A DNA stretch of 64,000 nt from Quillaja saponaria (lineage: Eukaryota; Streptophyta; Magnoliopsida; Fabales; Quillajaceae): contig CM055605.1 in the NCBI GenBank assembly GCA_029379385.1, forward strand, positions 17,085,001 through 17,149,000, in the 5' to 3' direction. Position numbers and translations under genes: made by a program. The notes beneath the pieces were generated by a model. That model was given only the letters and a program-made list of their open reading frames with translations. It was not told the origin of the DNA and did not search any database. This document shows, piece after piece, positions 38,226 through 50,789 of the stretch (positions are counted from its first letter, which is position 1; each line of letters starts with the position of its first letter).

Positions 38226-39335
38226 GACTATGAGGACACACGAAATTAGAACCTCATCTCAGCTGCTGGAAAAACGCTATGAGCGTTTGTATCGCTTTCT
38301 CAAATTGCTGAAAGAAACTAAAATATACAACAACTGTGAAGTCTCCAAACGAACAGTATTTGGACAGCTATCAGCCACATCATGACCGCAACTAAAATGA
38401 ATAAACTTTTGAAGGACCAACCATTACTTTTCTTGATGTCAATTTCCAAGCACAGAAAGTCTTTCACATAAAGTTATAATCAAACCCAACATAATCAATA
38501 TTTATTGCACTATCTTTGAAACATTATATGTACATGTAGCAATTAATACTGGTTATTTATTAATTATAACTTAAATAAAAAAATTATATATCTAATTTAT
38601 AAGAAATATTGCAAGACAAGTTGTAGTTCTGGAGGCTAAAATGTAATGGACCCAAATAAAAAATTAAAGAGATTCTTTATTGTTCATTGGGCATACAAAT
38701 TATATTTAGGGGATTTTCTGCTAGGAAAATTTGGAAACTTATATTTTCACTAATATTTTAAAAATCGGGCCAAACTTGCCTATCAGACTAGTTGAGCCGT
38801 TGCCCGGGAGACAAATCGAATCTGGTTAAACTTAAAAATTATTTATGTCATTGGATCGATTGAAATCATAAAAACTGGTAGTTAGTTGATTGAACTGAAT
38901 CAATTCTTTTTTTTAAAAAAAAAAAGTTATTATTTCTTTTAAGAATTAGTGAAATATTATTATTTTATATTAAAAATTAATAACATAATTATATTTTATA
39001 TTGATAATACTTTTATTATTTTGATACATAAATTAAAACTTGAATGTTATGATATATAATAAATTTATAATTATTATATTATAATTTATAAAAAATCATT
39101 GGATACGACAATAAATTTATCTACTCAAATTCTTCAAAACTGTGTGTGAGCTAAAAAAATGCCCAATGCAACTAAAACTAAAATAAAAAGTATCCAAATG
39201 AACAGTATTTGGATAACTATCAGCCACGTCATTACAGCATCTAAATGCACCAACCTATACTTTTCTTGATGTCAATTGGCAAACATGACGACAGAGCATG
39301 CCTACAGCTATAGGCTGTTTACAGCAAGTTTGTTA
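38226..39335. promoter_or_regulatory. Upstream region of TNL A with candidate TATA box and repeated motif
   Basis: On the minus strand a TATATT string at 38323-38328 lies about 100 nt before the TNL A start. A block containing AGCTATCAGCCACATCATG (38366-38384) recurs at 39215-39233 with three changes and again at 59802-59820, the last upstream of TNL pseudogene B. It may be a shared promoter piece or a small dispersed repeat. The TATA call is by position and sequence only. No coding frame is seen here. Confidence 0.4.
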
Positions 39336-40589
39336 GGGTGTGTTTTGGTAAATGGTTAAAAATATGTGGGTTAAAGATTTTATAGGAAAAATATTATAAT
39401 GTGTTTGATAGGGGATTAAAAATATAGAGGTTAAAGACTACATGGAGACAATATCACGAAGTATATATTAAGGTCAAAAATGTTACTGTTTATTGTCTTT
39501 TTTTGTGATAATAAAAATAAGTTAATCTTTAATCGCTTAAACATGAATTGTAATTGATATAGGATTAAAAACTAATTAAAATTAAAATTATTGTCACTAT
39601 ATTTTATCAATTGGTGCAAAATTGATATTCTTTTATTTGAAAAAGAATTGAAAATCACAAATTCACTAAATTTTATTTTTATTTTCAAGTATGACTAGAG
39701 AATATTTTACATGTTTAATTACATGACTTGTAATGCCAAAACATTTCAAGTATCACTAGTTCTAAATAAAAAAAAAAAGTAATTAATAGTTAATTCCTTA
39801 AAAAAAATATTTATGAAAAAATCATAATAATATTTTAATTATGAATTATTTTCCAATTTTGTCACACATGAAATCTCCATTTTATTTGGCTTCACAAAAT
39901 TTAATTTTGGCGATAAACAATTAAAAATATATATCTCTAATTTTGAAGTACATTTGTAATTTTTTTTTAAAAACTTGTTTCCATATTTTTGTTTGTCTAA
40001 TTCAAAAATATTTTAAAAGAATAAAATTGGAAAACATTAATAGCATCATCAGGTAGTTAGTAAAAGAAAAAGAAAAAGAAAAAAAAAAAAGCAAACAGTT
40101 GGACGGACGGACTATCCAAAAGTGCTATAACAAGGACCACAAAATCAAACTTCCAGACATTAGTTTGACATTCTATTGGTTGATGTATTTCTTATTATTT
40201 TGGTAGGGATTAATGTATCGCAATATATTTATTAAGGATGTTTAACCCCCTTAAGGTATAGTTAGGGATGGAATTCAAATTGAATAGCTTCAAATAGTGC
40301 ACTCGAATTCGAATACTTATTCGAACTTAATTTAAAATTCAAATTAGAATAAAATTTCAAATTTTAGAATTCGAATATTCGAATATTTGTGAGTATTTTG
40401 GTAAAAAATAACTAAAAAAATAGTATATATATATATATATATATTAATAAAAACATATATTATTTCGAATATTAATTCAAATTATTCTTTGAATTAGTCT
40501 TTAGCTACTTTTTATTAAACACTCTTAAGACAAATTAAAACTTCATCTCTTAAACCTTTATCCCTCTTAACCTCATACCGAACACACCC
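39336..40589. mobile_element. Possible inverted-repeat (MITE-like or hAT-like) element
   Basis: The left end GGGTGTGTTTTGGTAAATGG and the right end, read on the opposite strand as GGGTGTGTTCGGTATGAGG, are imperfect inverted copies for about 30 bp (for example GGTTAA beyond). The 1.25 kb between them is AT-rich and codes for nothing. I did not find matching target duplications, and the interior may hold nested pieces. Confidence 0.35.
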
Positions 40590-41290
40590 AGTGCATATAC
40601 TAAGATTGGAAATATTAATGTTAACCATGTTTGGTTGCAATAATAAATGTAAGTTAATGTTTAAAAAATGTGAGGGTTCAAATCCCAACCTCCCTATGTA
40701 CCAAAAAAAATAAAAAATCATAATTGGTGGAGAGTTAAAGATTAAAAAATAAAGAATTAATATGGTATTTAATCACGTGATATTGAATAAAAATATAATA
40801 TCAAGTAGTGCAAAATTGAAATTTCTTTATTAGAAGAAAAAAAAAATCGCTTCAAATTCATCATTTTCTTCATTTTATGTCCATTTTTAAACATACATTT
40901 TCATTTTGAAAACAAGAACATATTGATTCTTATTTCATACTATTTTCTATTAACAAAAGAGAACATAATTTAGAACATTAACCAATAGAGCACATATATA
41001 CAATATTCATTCATCATACTATTCTTTTAAGGGTTGCACTATATATTACTTCCTTGATCAATATCCTTACTGTCTTGATTAATATTTTCACTTAATAATC
41101 ACTTTAGCATCACTTGCAAGAGTAATATCAAATGCTACCCTCAACATATACTTTTTCAAAAGAATCATAAAAGGTCAAGAATTCGTCCTATTGATTCATT
41201 TTTCACATTTGAGTTTGTGTCTCTGCAACAAATAAGTAGAAAAATCAAAAAGTTATAGAAAATATATGAGAAACATTTAAGTATCATAGA
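40590..41290. other. AT-rich intergenic DNA
   Basis: No coding frame, RNA gene or clear repeat is supported between the inverted-repeat element and the RTE insertion site. Confidence 0.35.
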
Positions 41291-44200
41291 AAAGATGCTT
41301 GAACTCTGCTAGAGGTTACTCTATTGGTCCCAAACCCTGATAAAGGAGAAGGGTTGCGATAGGTTGACAGCCAGCGTAAAACTAGTCAAATCCTATGAAA
41401 ATGAATCATATCGAATATTTGTTGAGGCATAACCTTCTTAGTGATGCATTGCATCGGATCCCGGATGTAGTGAGAAATGAACAAGGATTGGGTCGTCACA
41501 TCCTTAGTGGCACACCACACAAGCGCCAAGGTATAATGCAAAATGAGCAAGAGTTCTAGCTTTGAGGGCTGGTGCGGGTAAAGAAGCTAGTCCAAGACAA
41601 GATTCTCATAGCTACTCGAGACATAGGAACTCATATTAGTAAATTGAGAGAGCTAGTAGATACTCTAAGTAGAAGAATGATTAATATTACTTGCTTGCAA
41701 GAAACTAAGTAGGTAGGAGAAAAGGCTAGAAAGATAGAGAAAATAGGATTCAAGATTTGATATACTGGTAAGTATAGAAATAGAAATAGAGTAGCGATTA
41801 TTATAAATGAAAATTTAAAGAGTGAGGTTGTAGAAGTTAAGTGGAAAGGTAATAGAATAATTTTAGTGAAATTGATGCTAGACGAGAAGGTCTTCAATTT
41901 CATTAGTGTCTGTGCTCCAAAAATAGGACTGGAAGAAGCTAATAAATGGAAATTTAAAGGGTGAGGCTATAGAAGTCAAGTGGAAAGGTGATGGAATTAT
42001 TTTAGTGAAATTGATGCTAAACAAGAAGGCCTTCAATTTCATCAGTGCCTATGCTCTACAAATAGAACTGGAAAAAGCTATGAAGAAGGATTTTTGGGAT
42101 GATTTAGATGAGATAGTTCAAGGAATACCTTTAGTAGAGAAACTATTTATTGATAGAGATTGGAACGATCATGTTGGAAGTACTATTAAGGGTTTTAAGA
42201 GAGTGCATAGAGGTTATGGTTATGGAGATATGAATGAGGGTGGAAAGTCTATCTTAGATTTTGCAATTGCAAATGACTTGATATTAGCTAATACGTTCTT
42301 TAAGAAACAAGAGTCGCACTTAGTCACCTGTAGTAGTGGGCCTAGTAAGAGTCAAATAGATTTTGTTATGACTAGGAGGGTTGATGGAGAATGTAAGGAT
42401 TGTAAAGTTATACCCAATAAGTGTTTAAAGAAAAAACGTTACAAGGTGACCCATGGAGAGCCTAACATGATTTATGATGAGATAACGAGTTGTATCAGGA
42501 ATACAGTTAGAGAGGTGTTAGGAGAAAGTAGAGTATGTGTACCTCCAACTAAGGAGACATGGTGGTGGAATGAAGAAGTTCAACTTAGCTATTAAAGTTA
42601 AAAAAGAGTGTTATGAAAGATTACGCTAGTATAAAAATGAAGATAATTATAAATGTTTTAGATAAGCTAGAAATGATGCTAAGAAAGGGAATGATGAGCT
42701 AGAGACTTAAATCGAATTAAATGCATTAAGGATGAGGCTGATAGGGTTTTAGTTAAGGAAGACGAGATTAATGAGAGATGACAAAATTACTTCAATACTT
42801 TATTTAATAAAGATTCAAGGGGTGATATTAGAGAACTAGATGATGCCTTCAATTATACGAATTGCCAATTTGTTTATCGAATTAAAGCACAAGTGGTTAA
42901 AAAAGCCATTCATAAAATGAAGAATGGTAAAGCAATGGGCCTAGATGATATACAAATAGAAGTTTGGAAATGCCTAGGAAATATTTACATAACTTGGCTT
43001 ACAAATCTTTTTAACAAGATTCTAGTAACCAAGAAAATACCTGATGAATAGAGAAAGAGTACACTGATCTCTATTTATATGAATAAAGGAGACATTCAAA
43101 GTTGTACGAATTATGTAGGAATAAAAATTATAAGTCATAGAATGAAGCTGTGGGAGAGAGTGATTGAGCGTAGGCTTATGAATGATACTTTAGTTTCTTA
43201 GAATTAATTTGGCTTTATGCAAGAAAGATCTACAATGTAGACTATTTTCTTACTTAGGAGATTAATTGAGACATATAGAGAAAAAAAAAAAGATCTTCAC
43301 ATGGCCTTTATTGATTTAGAAAAAGCGTATAATAGGGTGATAAGACAAGTCATGTGATGGTTCTTGAGAAGAAAAAGGTTCCTACTAAATATATAGAAGT
43401 TATTAAAGATATGTATGAGAAAGTAATGACTATGGTGCAAATCTTAGATGGTATGATTGGAGAGTTTTCGATCACGATAGGTATTCACCAAGGTTTATCC
43501 TTAAGCCTATACATATTTGATTTAGTCATTGATGAACTTACCTATAATATTCAAGATAGGGCTCCGTGGTGCATGCTATTTGATAATGATATCGTGTTGG
43601 TAGATGAAACTAGAGAAGGTTTGAATTCCAAAATTAGAAGTATGGAGGAAAGTGTTAGAATCTAAAGACCTTAGATTGTGTCGGACAAAAACGTAGTATA
43701 TGGAGTGCAATTTCAATAAAATTAGAGGAGGCCCGAATGAAATAACTTTGGATGGTCAGGCAATCCCTACAAAGGATGTGTTTAAGTATTTAGATTCATT
43801 TATACAAAAAAATGGCACAATTGAGCATGATGTAAGCCATAAGATCAAGGCAAGGTGGATGAAGTAACACAGTACTTCAGAGAGTTTTATATGATCCTAA
43901 AATCCTGAATAGATTAAAAGAAAATTTTTATAAGACAGCAATGTGGCCGGATATGTTGTATGGTAGCAAATGTTAGGCAGTTAATAAGCAACACACTCAT
44001 AAGATAGGAGTAGCCGAAATAAAATGTTGAGATGGATAAACGAACATACAAAAAATGATAAAATAAGGAATAAAGAGATCCATAAGAAGGTGGAAGTAGC
44101 ACCTATCGAGTAGAAAATGAGGGAGAATGGCCTACATTGGTTTGGACATATCTAATGTCAACCAATGAACACGGTAGTTAAGAAATGTGACTTGGTACAT

Positions 44201-44396
44201 GTGTCAGGTATTAAATGTTGTAAGGGGAGACTGAAACTTACATGGGAGCAGTCATCGAGAAGGATATGGCTGCTCTTGGCATTACTGAAAATGATAGTTT
44301 GGATCGATGTGAATGGAGGAAAATGATTCATATAGCCGACCCTAACTAGTTTGGGATTTAAGGGATAGTTGAGTTGAGTTGAACAAAGATGCTTGA
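41291..44396 (+). mobile_element. Near full-length RTE-type LINE with 12-bp target duplication
   Basis: The element spans 41303-44384 and is flanked by AAAGATGCTTGA at 41291-41302 and 44385-44396, an exact target-site duplication. The 5' leader includes GGTTGCGATAGGTTGACAGC. An endonuclease-like frame follows (ITCLQETK near 41690; DFAIANDLILANTFFKKQES near 42260), then RT blocks KMKNGKAMGLDD, MAFIDLEKAYNRV and [20 protein letters not shown] with DND in place of ADD, and the C-terminal MRENGLHWFGHI. It ends TTGAGTTGAGTTG. A tandem duplication of about 135 bp sits at 41812-42085. Stops and frameshifts are scattered throughout, so it is inactive. Confidence 0.9.
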
Positions 44397-45860
44397 CATA
44401 ATATTTAAGTAAATATGGTTCCACAACCTATTTATTGGATGTCTATTACTCAAAACAACCTAGATGTATAAATTAATAGGTTGTTTTGTTAGACTGGATC
44501 ATTCTCTTTTTCTAATTTTCTAATACAGTAATTTGCATAGTTACATTGATCAAGTGTTGCTTATACTTGAAAAAAGAAAATGGCTTATAAAACTTAGGAA
44601 TGCATGTGGTCCAATGTGACCTTCTCTAATCTATCAATACAAACAATATAAATAAAGCAAACTATCAAAAAATAATAAATTTTTTAAAGAATACCACAGC
44701 CATAATAAATAGAGAAAATTAAAAGCATAACAAGACATTTTAACCAAAAGATACAAGCACCCTTTCTGACCTGAAATAACTCTCAAGAGAAACCAAAAAC
44801 TTAATGCTGATCTAAGCATGAGAAATCATATCAATTTATTTTATGGTATCTAAGCCTCAAGATCTCCCGTAAGTTAAAAGAAATTGCCAATTAAATTTTT
44901 TTTTAAAATTTAAAACCAGAGTGAACATTATATTCTCCCTACATTAAATATTTATTTTTTTGTGCTTACTAAAGCAGAGAATCCCATATTTCAAATAAAT
45001 ATCACTTCTTCCCTTTGATAGAATCTTAGCTCCTCAATTGCACAAGAACTCCATAAACAACTTAAGAAAAATGATTCCTTCTGATACGAACCACCCATTG
45101 TTTAACTTAAAAACTCATGACAGCTTGTGCACACTCCACTACAATGTTGACTAAAAATTCCTCTAAAAACACCTTGTAAACAATATTCCAACAACACCTA
45201 ATCATTCCTTTAATTCTTCCATGTCAATACTTACCTAGTGTTTTGAAGTTCAAGACACTGAGTTTCCTTTACACAAATAGGATAGCAACCAAAAACAACT
45301 AAAGCAACCCATTAATAGAATAGCAAAAATAATGTAATACCTTTTGAAAAATTGATAAAATGATAAAAAGAGAGAGAATAAACAAAAATAAAAAGCTGGG
45401 CAATTGTATAAGACATAGTCTTGTCAAAAGATTCAAAATCTGTAGCTAAATTGTGGCAAGTTCCACTCTTGAACATGCTCATTTCAGGAATTTTGTTCTG
45501 TATAGTATTTTGAAATAGTTGTAAATAGAATTGATAACAAGCTCCAAATCCAGATTTTCTAGCATTTCTTGTTAACAAATTGCTGCTTAAGAATTCACTA
45601 GCATCAATTTGAGGGGATATCAAATATTCAAATTATGGTTTTTGTTGTGATATACTTTGATTGTTGTAGATAAGCTTGGGTTAGTTTTATGATTGTAACT
45701 TATTATTTTTTTGGTATATACTTGATGTAAAGATAAACTAATAAGATATACATGTATGTCGAGATGGTAGGATATGCTTGTATGTAGAGATAGAGATAGA
45801 AACTAAGCTATATAAGAGTAATAAAACCTCAGAAGAGAAACAAGAAGTTTTGAGTACTCA
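44397..45860. other. Intergenic DNA, no gene recognised
   Basis: The frame at 45312-45623 on the minus strand (103 codons) has normal-looking composition in its first half but matches no family I know. TGGTATCTAAGCC at about 44843 resembles a Copia primer-binding site, but no LTR was found beside it. Confidence 0.3.
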
Positions 45861-47214
45861 TTTGATTTGTCACCCCCATCCTACATTGTTTGAGTTGGAA
45901 CCATTGTTGATATATGAGAAAATTAAGCAAGATGCTAACATGGCTAACAATTGTATAATTCTAGTGACAACCAAGAAGAATATGTATAATTATGATGTGA
46001 TTCTTCTACAAAATAAGAAATTATGAATATTTCAAAGCTGCTGAGGGGATTTTCATTTAAAAAATACATGATAAACTTATACAATCGTTTTTAGTGCAAT
46101 ACATACTATCAAACAACAATTCATGCTTTTTACAATAACGGGACATGCAAAGAAAACAAGAGAGAGAATATTGCATCAACAAAATCTCAAGGTTCTTCAA
46201 CTTTTTAAGGAAAGAAATATTTTAAAAATGATATTTGTGAAGCCAATCCAAGTAGTTATTCACTTTTGATACCTCTATTCTAAGATTTCTATGGATGGGT
46301 TTGAATTATTCCTATAAAGCAGCAGTCTCTTCATCACATATAACAACATGTAAATGCTTAAGACCCTTGATTGAAAATGTAGAGATTTTTAATTTATGCA
46401 GCTTACCAATGTACCTGATCAATTTAATACAAAATTTATGTATTTCTGTGTATCCATGTTGTGAATACAAGTATCTGTAAAGAAGGGGTTAATAAAAAGA
46501 CAAAAAAATAATTATCGAGTAATCTAATAAATCCAAAACACAATCAAAGAATGAAAGTTTGTGAAGACAATTTGAGTTCATATTCACTTTAGGCACCTCA
46601 ACTCTTACATTGGTAAGGTTCAATTGGTCATGCTAAACAATTTTCTTATTAATTTTAATGATATATCTGTTCATTGCAGGTACACTTACATGTCTATGAA
46701 TGTAATGCTCTTTGTCTTATAAAAAAGAACGTAATGCTCTTTGGTTTACACCTTTCAAAATTTCACAAGGTAAATGTCAATTTAAGGTTTCCAAATACCC
46801 TATACTTGAAGTACATTGCAGAATGTATCCCAACATAAATGTTGTAAGGTTTCTGTCTTTCAAAGCAATGAAGATGCAGTTATCACAAAAGAAAAATACC
46901 AAAAAACACATAAACATATAGCTAGAATGCATATAAGGAAAATAAAAATAAAAATCATTCTTCTGAATATTAAACTTAAGATATTAGGACAAGTTCAAAG
47001 TTCCCAATCAATAACAGAAAGCTAACATAGCAACAAGCTAACTTAACAGAGATAGTCCCAACATGACAGTGAATTAAAAAACAAAAGGAAAGATAGGTTT
47101 CCACAAAGTTTAGACACATCTTGTCCCTCCTCTTTCTTTTCTCCTACTGCTCTTCTTGCTTTTGCGTCTGCAACTCCTCTTTGTTCTTATACATAGCTCT
47201 TACCTTCCTTCTCT
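45861..47214. repeat. Downstream flank of TNL B, paralogous to the flank of TNL A
   Basis: Blocks such as TATAATTATGATGTGATTCT (about 45980) and AAGTACATTGCAGAATGTAT (about 46808) recur 3' of TNL A (33.9-34.0 kb) and TNL C (62.1-62.2 kb). About 0.75 kb at 46040-46800 has no counterpart there. This shows that the duplication unit of the cluster includes at least 1.3 kb of downstream DNA. Confidence 0.65.
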
Positions 47215-50200
47215 TCCTCCAACTATCTCCTTCTCATTATCATCATATTCTTTCTTATCATCATAATCATCATAGCTATTGTCATATTCAAAGGTAGAAC
47301 TACTATCAAGCTTTTGCGCATAAAGTAGGCAGATCCACACTTTGTCACCTCTCAAGAGTACACAAAATCATCACCATTTATAGTGGATAAGTCAAACGAA
47401 ATCTCATCAGTACTTTACCCATTTTTTATTTCCTTCATTGTCTGATTGTGAAAAGCATGGTCATACCAGATGAAGGTATGATGGGAATCAACAAATCTGG
47501 TCCTACACCGAAGACATGGACTGTTATACTTCTAGACGCAGCCATCATTGATTTTCAAGCCACATTGAAGATGAAAATATTCAAGACCTTTACCCTTAAA
47601 TTCAGAAGCAATGTATAGAGCAAAACCCAGGAACTTGTCATTGCACCAACCTGAAGAAAGCCTCATAGTTAGGCAGGAGCCCTCAATTCTATGAATAAAC
47701 AAATCTCGAATTTTGTTTCCCGGAACACAGATAGTGACTGAAGGTGATAGTTTTCTTGATAGTTTTGCCATATGCTGAATTCTAATATATGCATCTTCCA
47801 TTATATTACTGCATGATTCTTGATCCAACTCAAAGCAACTAGTAAAATCAAGTAGTTGAATGTTGTCAAGATTATTTCCCCTGTCTTCAATTATGTTACG
47901 CGATATAAGCGCAACCTTTGAACTTGACACCATCTGTAGTGATATACAGTTGGTTGGATACAAATATTGCAGGAATGGTGATATACAGTTGGTTGCATAC
48001 AAATATTGCAGGAATGGTGGAAGCCCAGGAAGAAATTCAAGACAAGTGCAATTTGTCAAGTCAAGACGATATAATTGAAAGAGCCTTTTTATGCTTGCAC
48101 ATATATTCACAATTTTGCTTCTTTTGATAAATTTGATAACGCTGACAAGTAACCGATGTCTTCTGGGATTTGTAATAAATTGAAGCATCCACTCAGATTT
48201 AGTTCCACCACAGAGGACAAACCAGCTAGATAGGGTAATTTCTCAAACTCTTCACAGCCAGTGAGACTGAGAGTTTCAAGCCATTTCAGACTACTAATGA
48301 AGTCTGGAAGAAACTTGATAATTTTGCACATGTCTAAAATCAAAATTTTAAGTCTAACTAGATGACTTATTGACAAGGGTAGTTCTTTCATCGCTGTTCC
48401 CTTTAACTCGAGAGATTTTAAACTCACTATACTCTCAAAGATGTCTGGTAATTCCTCCAATTTTGAGCAATCATCTAGTGAAAGACTTGTAAGAGCTTTC
48501 AACTTATGAATGCTGCTTGGAAGAGTCTTTAGAGATTTACATCCATATGTAACCAGTGAAACTAGATATTCCATATTTCCCACAGCCATGGGAAGCATTT
48601 GAAGACTTGAGCAGTGTCAAAGATCTAGTACTTCTATAGAAGGTAAGTTAATGCGGCTAGGAAGACACGAGGTTTTCGCACCATTTCAGATTCAGATGCC
48701 GAAGTTTATTAGGACATTCAATGGATGCATGAACTCTAAGCAGACTTGTACAAAATTCAAGATATATAATTTGAAGTTTTGGGGCTTCGAGAGAGATCTG
48801 GAATTCCAATCAGCTGCCTTGAGTAACTTAGATAAATCTTGTACAAGTGGGGAAGAAGCTGCAACAACACATTAAAAATATAAGCATATCTGCAAAAGCT
48901 TGTTAAGCTAGTGAAAGAAAAATACAAAGGCAGTTAGTGAAAAAAATATATATTTATTACCTGGATGCCTTCCCTAAGTTCTTCAACTTTGCTATACGGA
49001 AAGGGAAGCTCAACAAACTTATTTGGAAAAAATCTAGATGGAAAAGATTTCAAAGGGTATCCATGCCAGTGAAGATATCATAGTTCTTGAGGAAGGTATT
49101 CAAGTCCTCGAGGAAGACATAGCTTGCAACTCTCATTATAGGAAGAGGTATAAAATTTCGAGCAACCTTAATTTACTCATTCCAGCGAAGGCTTCAGGTC
49201 TTAACTACATCTCTTTGACTTTAGACATGTCTAGAAATATGCCTTCAACTGCTTTCGTCCCCTAACATGCAATAAAGGAATTAATAATGGTGTGTTTACA
49301 ACTCTTAATATTACATTTATTTTATGTAAACTCAATGCATTTGGTTCTGACCGAGTTACATTTGAATAATTGATGAACTTGTTCAGGATCCCATAAACGG
49401 CTACGTTTTCTGGATTGTTGACGGCAAATGATTTCTAGAGCCATATCTCATAGTGAAGCATGTACTTCTATGATGTTGTTTTATGTACTTACAAGAGACT
49501 TCTTCATAAGAATATGAATTCCAATATCTGCAAACTATCTGCAAGCTTCAAATATCCTTTTCACAAAATCCAAATCCTCTTATTAAGAGAAACATGCAAT
49601 GTCAAGAAAGAGATTCCTCTCGTCATCATAACTTAGTTTTAATATGTCAAACATTTCAAAGGATGAGCCATTTTCTACTTTTGGTAACGCACTTTTCCAT
49701 TCTTCCATGCTTCTTCCATGAAGAAGAGACCCTAAAAGATTAAGCATCGATGGAATACCTGTAACATGATTTGCTATCCTTTCTGACATGTCGGTGAAAG
49801 CTTCTAGTGAACAGATTCTATCAAAGGCTCTCAAACTAAAGAGCTGAAGAGCTTGATTCCAATCTAATTCCTTGACATCATATATTACATCAACTCCCAC
49901 TCTATCAACTATATTTCTGTATTTATGTGTTACAATGATTCTACTTCCAAAGCCAAATAAATGACATCTTTTAACTAAATATTCTAATTGTAAATGATTT
50001 ACGTCATCAAGAACAATTAGAACTTTCTAACGATAAAGTATTCATTCAATAATACAGGGAAATCAGGTATTGTTACAACAATTATTTTGTCCAACGTATG
50101 GGAAAGAAGTTCATTTCGTAAATCACGAGACCATTTTTCTTTGATATTTCTCTTTCTTTTTTGGTGAAAAATGATGATAATTCACTTACACTGGCGATTC

Positions 50201-50500
50201 AGTAGCTATACTTAAATTTAGATTTGATTTTGTGAAAAACAACATTTGCAATAATAGTCTTACCTGCCCGAAAACTTCCACAAATTCCAACAATATGAAC
50301 ATTTTCCTAATCAATGTCTAATAATGATTCAACTACGTTTACGTGCCTTTCAATTCCCACAAAATTCTTTAGGTAATATGCCCTCATAGTCACAGGAGTC
50401 ACTATTTTCAAAACAACTTTGATAATTTCCTCAATAAATTCATAATCGAGTCTGCATATTGAATCGGGTCTGCAATATATAAACAGCAAACAGAAGTGAG
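47215..50500 (-). pseudogene. TNL pseudogene B, NB-ARC/LRR/C-JID part
   Basis: It is colinear with exons 2-4 of TNL A but broken in many places. The linker RLDYEFIEEIIKVVLKIV (about 50460) is in the frame expected for TNLs and provides the reference for the frameshift in A. The P-loop is decayed to GICGSFRAGKTI (about 50270), with frame changes and about 90 bp of unrelated-looking sequence near 50040. Intact stretches include HVTGIPSMLNLLGSLLHGRS (about 49.75 kb), an LRR run at 48598-48107 and a C-JID run at 48188-47532 (VTICVPGNKIRDLF). A 39-bp tandem duplication at about 47941-48018 repeats the FLQYLY-TNCIS segment. The 5' TIR exon lies 5 kb away at 55.66-55.93 kb, separated by a Copia insertion. 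Confidence 0.88.
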
Positions 50501-50581
50501 TAACTTTTGTATGTGTATGTATTATATTTACTTTTCCTCACAAAGTTTGAAGTCATTTTGTGTCACTACTACCAAACATCA

Positions 50582-50752
50582 TGTAAATGGATATAAGAGA
50601 AAGGGTTGTAGCTTGAATGAATCAAATGCTACACCCATAGATTTTATTTATAATAAAAGAGAGTAAGAAAAGTACCACATACAACCAATGTAGGACTAAT
50701 AACAACATAAACTAATCAACATAAACTATGTGGGATATAAATTATTCTAACA
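50582..50752 (-). repeat. Copia 3' LTR
   Basis: 171 bp, TG...CA ended on the element strand (TGTTAG ... TTTACA). It carries an extra AATCAACATAAACT compared with the 5' copy. Confidence 0.92.
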
Positions 50753-50789
50753 CTCTCCCTCAAGCTGGAGCATATATATTATATGTTCC

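Noticed and set aside
40425..40445. TA microsatellite and nearby TTCGAATATTCGAA palindromes
   Set aside because: Ordinary simple sequence and AT-rich palindromes; nothing beyond what AT-rich intergenic DNA shows.
44843..44855. TGGTATCTAAGCC, resembling a Copia primer-binding site
   Set aside because: No LTR end with a terminal CA precedes it and no second LTR is found. It could be chance or an isolated relic.
45312..45623. 103-codon minus-strand frame
   Set aside because: The first half has ordinary amino-acid use, but no homology is recognised and the end is low-complexity hydrophobic. Not enough to call a gene.
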